38,285 nucleotides of DNA from Shewanella sp. KT0246. Lineage in GTDB: Bacteria; Pseudomonadota; Gammaproteobacteria; Enterobacterales; Shewanellaceae. The notes beneath the pieces are model-generated. The model made no database searches, was not told where the DNA came from, and was given only the letters and a program-made list of their open reading frames with translations. Each line of letters begins with the position of its first letter. The stretch's first letter is position 1. Position numbers and translations under genes: made by a program. Positions 33,501 through 38,285 of this stretch are shown piece after piece. The stretch spans positions 1 to 38,285 of the forward strand of contig NZ_BPEV01000041.1 of assembly GCF_019654955.1 (NCBI RefSeq), read 5' to 3'.

Positions 33501-34877
33501 TTAAAAATGCCATTGGACGTATACAGTGTTGTAATTACTGCCACCTTTAATGCGTCCAAAAGCTGAGCTAGTCTCAAAGATACCTGAACGATGATGGATG
33601 CTATAGCCGAGCCATGCATTGCTAAGCGGAGCATGATTAAAGACATCTCCGATATTCACATCGAATGAGAAATCAAGATAGTTGAGTAGCTTAGATGGTC
33701 GATAATCTTTTTCATCGAGCTCACTGCCTTCTATGTAGGTTACTTCTGAAACATAGGAAAGCCCTTCAGCTACACCAATACGAAAACGCCAGCCTAAATC
33801 AAGGGTGTAAAAAGCTTTAACGCCGATAACACCTTCGGCCAAGTTATCTTGTACTTCAGAGTCATGATGCCATACACCACCTGCTGTAAAATACAGATCA
33901 ATTGGTAAAGTAAACAGGCTGTCGGAGAGTGGGATACCATAAAACAATGATGTTAGTTGGTTATTGTAGCGATCGCCTTTTGCATTCCCCGTTAGAATGT
34001 CATTGAGATTTGAAGGCGTTGCCCAGCCATGAGCTACTCGTAAAAATTCGCCGCTTTCTTTTGGTACAGGATTATTATTTGGGCGCTTAGCATCAGGATA
34101 AAAGCCAAAACCAAAGAAGGATTCAAATTGATATTGATTTTCTATTGTCGGTAATTCATAAATGTCATCTTCAAGACGAGTCACCCCAAAATTGGCGAGT
34201 AAATATAAGTTACTCGCCAAATGGTATTTAGTATTAACCCCCGCTGAAAAAGCTAAACCCGCTCCAGGGTCTATTTGATCTAAGCCATAATAATGCTCGT
34301 TAAAGGAGTCGCTTTTCCATTGGAATTCAGCGTAAGGGTTCAGTTGCCAATCGCCACCCGTCCAATGATATTGGGTGCGAGTATAACCATAGTAACGTTT
34401 GTCGCCATCACTCATGAAGGCGACGTCAGCTTCTAAACCATCTTTTTGAAATCGATATTGGAAACCAAAATCAAACGCATCAGACTGAGTTTCATTTTGA
34501 TACTCTTTGGGAATATCCACAAATCGAAAACGACTATAAATATTCACTTGATGCTCATCATTTTTCCATAAGTGAACACCACCTTCTAATCCATCTAAAA
34601 AGAAGTAATCATTTTCAAACTCAATAAGCGGCATGACATCGGAAACCACATCATCTTCTGTTGCATAAGGAATGTCTGCACGGCGTGCACCAATTCCCAC
34701 CCCCCATTTGTTTGGGAAGTACTCAACATTTTTACTACTTTGTGATTCAGGTGTTGATTGTGGTTCTGATTTCGATTTAGTTGTAGTTAATGGTTCAACT
34801 TCAATATTCTCACTGGCAAAAACCGTAAACGGACAGATGCACAAAAATAGAGGGATAAAAGGCAAATAACGGGGCAT
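33501..34877 (-). CDS. MipA/OmpV-family outer-membrane protein
   Basis: The protein has 458 residues with a signal peptide ending TVFA-SE. An acidic Ser/Thr/Pro-rich linker (~23-50) is followed by WGVGIGARRADIPYATEDD, the usual MipA/OmpV start, then many amphipathic strands, and the last residue is Phe (YVQWHF), the mark of a BAM-inserted beta-barrel. It is longer than typical (~250 residues), with added strands or loops. MipA of E. coli scaffolds MltA and PBP1b; OmpV function varies. It is convergent with the hldE-coupled gene. Confidence 0.82.
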   Translation of the reverse strand: MPRYLPFIPLFLCICPFTVFASENIEVEPLTTTKSKSEPQSTPESQSSKNVEYFPNKWGVGIGARRADIPYATEDDVVSDVMPLIEFENDYFFLDGLEGGVHLWKNDEHQVNIYSRFRFVDIPKEYQNETQSDAFDFGFQYRFQKDGLEADVAFMSDGDKRYYGYTRTQYHWTGGDWQLNPYAEFQWKSDSFNEHYYGLDQIDPGAGLAFSAGVNTKYHLASNLYLLANFGVTRLEDDIYELPTIENQYQFESFFGFGFYPDAKRPNNNPVPKESGEFLRVAHGWATPSNLNDILTGNAKGDRYNNQLTSLFYGIPLSDSLFTLPIDLYFTAGGVWHHDSEVQDNLAEGVIGVKAFYTLDLGWRFRIGVAEGLSYVSEVTYIEGSELDEKDYRPSKLLNYLDFSFDVNIGDVFNHAPLSNAWLGYSIHHRSGIFETSSAFGRIKGGSNYNTVYVQWHF

Positions 34878-35059
34878 AGTCTTAGCTACCAGTAATCAAC
34901 TTGAATAAAAAATTAACAATTAGAGGGCAAATTAAAACCTAAAACTACTAGGGTTTACAGTAACTTTGAAAAGATTATAGCATGGTGGATTTTCAAAACA
35001 GCTAAATGCGGTGTTTTTTATAGCAAATTGTTAACTTTTTAAACGAAAAAAGAATTAGC

Positions 35060-36136
35060 TTAGCCAATGACTTGTGAAATGGTTTTAGGTTGTTGCCAAA
35101 AAGAGTAGTTATGTTTTCCTGCTTGTTTGATCCCGTACATGGCATTATCAGCTTGCTCACAGACTTGGGTAAATTTATCATCTCTTCTAAAACAACTTAT
35201 GCCAATACTTAAGCCTAAAGACACAGGTTTATTACTGATAGTTTGATTCTGCTTAAAGTGGCACACTAGAGCGCCAGCAAGGATACTGATTAATTGATAT
35301 TCTGAAATTGAGGTAATGATGACAAATTCATCGCCGCCAATTCTGGCAATTTTTGCTTTAGCTTTAGGTAATAATTTCTCGCAATAATGTTTCAGAGTCG
35401 CGCCGATTTCTACCAAGGTTAAATCGCCAAAGCGATGGCCATGGCGATCATTTATCTGTTTAAAGTTATCAACATCGATAAACAATAGAGTACCAGAGAT
35501 AAACTCTCTTTCTGCTTGAATGCTTTTATAGGCTTTCTCTGCTGCGACACGGTTGAGTAAATCAGTGAGTGGGTCGCGATGGGCTAGGCGAGCTAAGTCC
35601 AGTTGATAGCGTTTCTCTTGAGTTATGTCGATATGAGTGCCGAGAATTTTAAGCGGGCTACCATCAGCAGCGTACTCAACGATTCTTCCTCGGTCTGATA
35701 CCCAGCGTTCGCTGCCATCTTTATGGATCATGCGGTGTACAGCTTGGTACACTTCTTCTTTTCCTTGTATATGGTCGTCAAAGGCTTTAATTACCCAATC
35801 TTTATCTTCAGGGTGCAGACTGCCTTTCCAGCTCTCCATATTTGCGGCATATTCTTCACGGGTATAACCCAGCAATGATCCCCATTCTTGATTATATATC
35901 CGTAAATCACCCGTTGGCACATGTTGCTCCCACAAACACAGGCCTGTGCCATCTAGCGTGGCAGAGAGCTGCTGTTGTATCTGGTTTTGTTGCAATTTTA
36001 AAGCTTCGTTTTCACGTTCTAGTTTTGCAACTTGTGCTGTTAACGCTTCAATTTTAGAAGCTTGGGTATCCATTCTGCCATTCGTCCATGCTTTAAGTGA
36101 ATTGATATTTGTACGATTATTAGGCTCATTAGTCAA
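35060..36136 (-). CDS. PAS-GGDEF diguanylate cyclase
   Basis: The protein has 358 residues. Order: coiled coil (~18-58, QASKIEALTAQVAKLEREN), PAS_3-type domain with PAC (~60-172: EQHVPTGDLRIYNQEWGSLL, HRMIHKDGSERWVSDRGR) and a GGDEF domain (~180-350: HRDPLTDLLNRVAAEKAY, FIDVDNFKQINDRHGH, RIGGDEFVII). It makes c-di-GMP. The usual RxxD inhibitory site just before GGDEF is absent (the sequence there is PKAKAKIAR), so product feedback may be missing. It has no membrane segment. The gene lies 181 bases after the end of arcA on the same strand, separated by a terminator. Confidence 0.9.
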   Translation of the reverse strand: MTNEPNNRTNINSLKAWTNGRMDTQASKIEALTAQVAKLERENEALKLQQNQIQQQLSATLDGTGLCLWEQHVPTGDLRIYNQEWGSLLGYTREEYAANMESWKGSLHPEDKDWVIKAFDDHIQGKEEVYQAVHRMIHKDGSERWVSDRGRIVEYAADGSPLKILGTHIDITQEKRYQLDLARLAHRDPLTDLLNRVAAEKAYKSIQAEREFISGTLLFIDVDNFKQINDRHGHRFGDLTLVEIGATLKHYCEKLLPKAKAKIARIGGDEFVIITSISEYQLISILAGALVCHFKQNQTISNKPVSLGLSIGISCFRRDDKFTQVCEQADNAMYGIKQAGKHNYSFWQQPKTISQVIG

Positions 36137-36267
36137 TTGTGAAAATTAAATTGCTGAACACTTTTTACTTAGGGAAGAGAATCTCTTTTATTCGATTTAA
36201 AAATTATTGAGAGGTTATTTAGATGTTTAGTCGTGGCTGATATTAGCTTTGGAAAAAGATAGATAAT

Positions 36268-36297
36268 AAAAAAGCCAAGTCATCGACTTGGCTTTTT
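36268..36297 (-). terminator. Rho-independent terminator of arcA
   Basis: GCCAAGTC pairs with GACTTGGC around ATC, with A and T runs on the two sides. It lies ~20 bases past the arcA stop at 36318. Confidence 0.92.
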
Positions 36298-36317
36298 GGA
36301 TTTCACTTAATGTGAAA

Positions 36318-37034
36318 TTAGTCTTCTAAGTTACCGCAAAAACGATAGCCTTCACCGTGAATAGTAGCGATGATTTCAGGCGTATCAGGTAAGCTTTCGA
36401 AATGCTTACGTATGCGACGAATCGTTACGTCAACAGTACGGTCATGTGGCTTAAGCTCACGGCCTGTCATCTTCATTAATAGGTCTGCACGAGTTAAGAT
36501 TTTGCCAGGGTTCTCAACAAAGTGAAGCATCGCACGGAATTCACTGCGTGGAAGCTTGTAAGACTCACCTTGTGGGCTTACTAAAGAACGGCTGTTGATC
36601 TCTAAGCTCCAACCGTTAAAACGGTAGAACTCTACAGAGCCTTTTTCTTCAATTTCTGCACCTGCACTATTAACGCGAGTTAATAGGTTGCGAGCACGGA
36701 TAGTTAATTCACGTGGATTGAATGGCTTGGTGATGTAGTCATCAGCGCCAATTTCAAGACCAAGAATTTTGTCAACTTCGTTATCACGGCCAGTAAGAAA
36801 GATAAGGCCGATGTTGTTAATTTCGCGAAGTTCACGAGCTAACAATAAACCGTTTTTACCAGGAAGATTGATATCCATAACTACAAGATTAATCTTATTA
36901 TCCTGCATGGCTTTGTGCATTTCAGCGCCATCGTTTGCTTCAGTTACTACATACCCTTCTGCTTCAAAAATACTGCGCAGTGTATTACGGGTTACAGCTT
37001 CATCTTCAACAATAAGAATGTGTGGGTTTTGCAT
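36318..37034 (-). CDS. arcA: Aerobic respiration response regulator ArcA
   Basis: The protein has 238 residues, the family's length. The receiver has VEDEAVTRNTLRSIFEAEG, phospho-acceptor Asp54 (VVMDINLPG), LTGRDNEVDKILGLEIGADD and Lys in TKPFNPREL. The OmpR-type winged helix follows (~140-235: GWSLEINSRSLVSP, LPRSEFRAMLHFVENPG, RTVDVTIRRIRKHFE). This matches ArcA closely. It controls redox-dependent genes; no arcB is nearby (in Shewanella the sensor and phosphotransfer parts are known to be split elsewhere). It has a 679-base leader region upstream. Confidence 0.94.
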   Translation of the reverse strand: MQNPHILIVEDEAVTRNTLRSIFEAEGYVVTEANDGAEMHKAMQDNKINLVVMDINLPGKNGLLLARELREINNIGLIFLTGRDNEVDKILGLEIGADDYITKPFNPRELTIRARNLLTRVNSAGAEIEEKGSVEFYRFNGWSLEINSRSLVSPQGESYKLPRSEFRAMLHFVENPGKILTRADLLMKMTGRELKPHDRTVDVTIRRIRKHFESLPDTPEIIATIHGEGYRFCGNLED

Positions 37035-37532
37035 GTTATTTACCTAAATTAAAAACAATTCGATTCTAGTCATGTTGCACTAGGGCGGTGGCGCTGCTTA
37101 TTAATGAAAACGCCGATAATTTATATATTTCACGATAGGTGTTTATCTATGTCTGCCCTGAACAAAACACGCTTCATGACTAGCTACATTATATACACTC
37201 AGCTTAATACATTATTAAAAGAGACATTCGTGACATAAATGTGATCATAAAAAATCAATATTCCGATTGTATGATGAGAGTTAACTCACTCACAATCAGT
37301 CGAAAGATCTATTAAAACAAAGATTCATTACACTATGAGATTAAATTGCTCATAAAAGTTCCTCGGCAATTTAATATTGTTCTATATTTGTATTATCTAA
37401 AATGTAGAACAAAATGTTCAAGCTTGAATAATTAATGGCTAAATAGTGTACCGATTAATGTAACAGCTTGTATCACAACTTATAGTTATGTAGCAAAATC
37501 TAGCTAGTGGTGATTATTGTACTCGTTTTAGG

Positions 37533-37560
37533 CATTTGTTAACAAATGAAATGTTAACAA
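37533..37560. promoter_or_regulatory. Paired TGTTAACA palindromes upstream of arcA
   Basis: CATTTGTTAACAAATG (37533-37548) is a perfect 16-bp palindrome, followed by ATGTTAACAA with 15 bases between the two centres. The same 8-bp core occurs twice between narQ and nrfA. It is likely a regulator-binding cluster; the identity is unknown. Confidence 0.4.
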
Positions 37561-37638
37561 ATTTACTCTCCATAATTGTTACAAAAATGGTTTTTTAGGT
37601 AAGCTTTTGATTGTATTGGTTAATATAATTATTGTTCT

Positions 37639-37654
37639 TGTGACTTACGTCACA
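37639..37654. promoter_or_regulatory. Consensus CRP binding site
   Basis: TGTGA-CTTACG-TCACA matches the CRP consensus in all ten key positions. It ends 59 bases before the DUF3293 ATG, a normal position for activation of that gene. It could also serve arcA, but that is ~600 bases away. Confidence 0.75.
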
Positions 37655-37713
37655 TGGGTATTGTCGCCACATAGGGTTTACTACACTTAACTGGGTTCAA
37701 TAGAGAAAATTAA

Positions 37714-38151
37714 ATGATGGATAATTTAATCGATAGCCTTTGGCATAAGTATCAAGGAACACAATTTCTACTGACACAAGGCCTATCTAATGATATCCCC
37801 TTCGCGATTGTCACTGCTCACAACCCTCTAGGAAATGTTCTGACTCCCTGCCAAAACCGCTTATTAGATCACCGATTACAGCGAAAGATTGAACAATACA
37901 ACAGCCCTTATCGCTCTTTAATTGGCGCTGCTCCTGATTTATCCCATATGGAAAAAAGTTGGGCTGTGTTTATTGATAAGCAACAAGCGCTGGAGTTAGG
38001 TCGAGAATTTAAACAGCATGCCATTTATTATGTTAACCAAGGCTTATTGTCATTGGTGGCATGCGGTGATGCCCCAGATGCAGAAGTAATGATCGGTGAT
38101 TTTTTTACTCGGTCTCGCGTTGTTAATGAGTTACCTGATTTACATGAATAA
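37714..38151 (+). CDS. DUF3293 domain-containing protein
   Basis: The protein has 145 residues; ATG codons at 37714 and 37717 are both possible. The family pattern is clear: FAIVTAHNPLGN, a basic central helix (NRLLDHRLQRKIEQYN), MEKSWAVFIDKQQALELGREF, HAIYYVNQGLLSLVAC. The function of DUF3293 is unknown. It is cytoplasmic with no membrane segment. A perfect CRP site upstream suggests cAMP-CRP control. It is divergent from arcA. Confidence 0.83.
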   Translation: MMDNLIDSLWHKYQGTQFLLTQGLSNDIPFAIVTAHNPLGNVLTPCQNRLLDHRLQRKIEQYNSPYRSLIGAAPDLSHMEKSWAVFIDKQQALELGREFKQHAIYYVNQGLLSLVACGDAPDAEVMIGDFFTRSRVVNELPDLHE

Positions 38152-38285
38152 TTTGCACTATTACTCAATACCTTCGATCTAAAGACTAAAGTGGCAAATG
38201 TAACGGTACTCAAGTTGTATTTGTTACCCAGCTGAATTTGGGGATTGAATTGTTGCTCTATAATTCCTATTGGATTAGATAATTT

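Larger units (their letters stand above)
37035..37713. promoter_or_regulatory. Long regulatory gap between divergent arcA and the DUF3293 gene
   Basis: It is very AT-rich and has no gene. Its features are a perfect palindrome CATTTGTTAACAAATG at 37533-37548, a second ATGTTAACAA at 37551-37560, a GAGTTAACTC palindrome near 37290, and a perfect CRP-type site at 37639-37654. A long upstream region fits arcA, which is known to have several promoters in E. coli. Specific promoters were not resolved. Confidence 0.5.

Overview
The window looks like a chromosomal segment of a marine gammaproteobacterium, most likely Shewanella. The base composition is moderately AT-rich, and the gene set fits that genus: narQ-narP divergent from the pentahaem nitrite reductase nrfA, slyX-fkpA, zntB, yacL, lpxL divergent from hldE, arcA, and many small lipoproteins. 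No rRNA, tRNA, CRISPR array, transposase or prophage gene was seen. This is inferred from protein families; no database search was run.

Layout. 1-1135 holds no convincing protein gene. It has a short 19-bp tandem repeat and then a densely folded ~640-bp element bounded by a perfect 30-bp inverted repeat. 1136-6607 carries small accessory and housekeeping genes: an atypical SDR, a PH-domain protein, a YbaM-like 56-residue protein, a nitroreductase, a DUF1330 protein, a J-domain-like tail-anchored protein, a TIGR02450 Trp-rich protein, a HAD phosphatase and a CIA30-family protein. 6771-13748 has a four-repeat DUF4397 lipoprotein, an endonuclease/exonuclease/phosphatase-family protein, a MalY/PatB aminotransferase with a Cys/Ser-rich tail, and an M1 aminopeptidase lipoprotein. 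13865-16430 is an envelope operon (second peptide deformylase, COG3014 lipoprotein, LpoB). It is followed by slyX, a WD40-like lipoprotein, divergent fkpA, zntB and yacL.

20521-24524 is the nitrate/nitrite-sensing and ammonification locus: narQ-narP overlap on the minus strand and nrfA runs on the plus strand. A consensus 7-2-7 NarP box and an 18-bp palindrome lie between them. 24642-29404 carries a GFA-family protein, a translationally coupled pair of M16 peptidases that splits the active-site features over two subunits, and an L,D-transpeptidase. 29721-33403 is a lipopolysaccharide segment. A six-copy ~20-bp repeat runs into the stop codon of lpxL; hldE is divergent, and downstream of it a secreted gluzincin-like protein is coupled by a TAGTG stop/start overlap. 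33501-38151 holds a MipA/OmpV-family outer-membrane protein, a PAS-GGDEF diguanylate cyclase, arcA and a DUF3293 gene preceded by a perfect CRP-type palindrome.

Most of the window is ordinary core genome. The items most worth a second look are the inverted-repeat-bounded structured element at 431-1072, the hldE-coupled putative metalloprotease, the J-like protein without HPD, the Cys-rich MalY tail, the repeat array abutting lpxL, and the regulatory motifs around nrfA and arcA.
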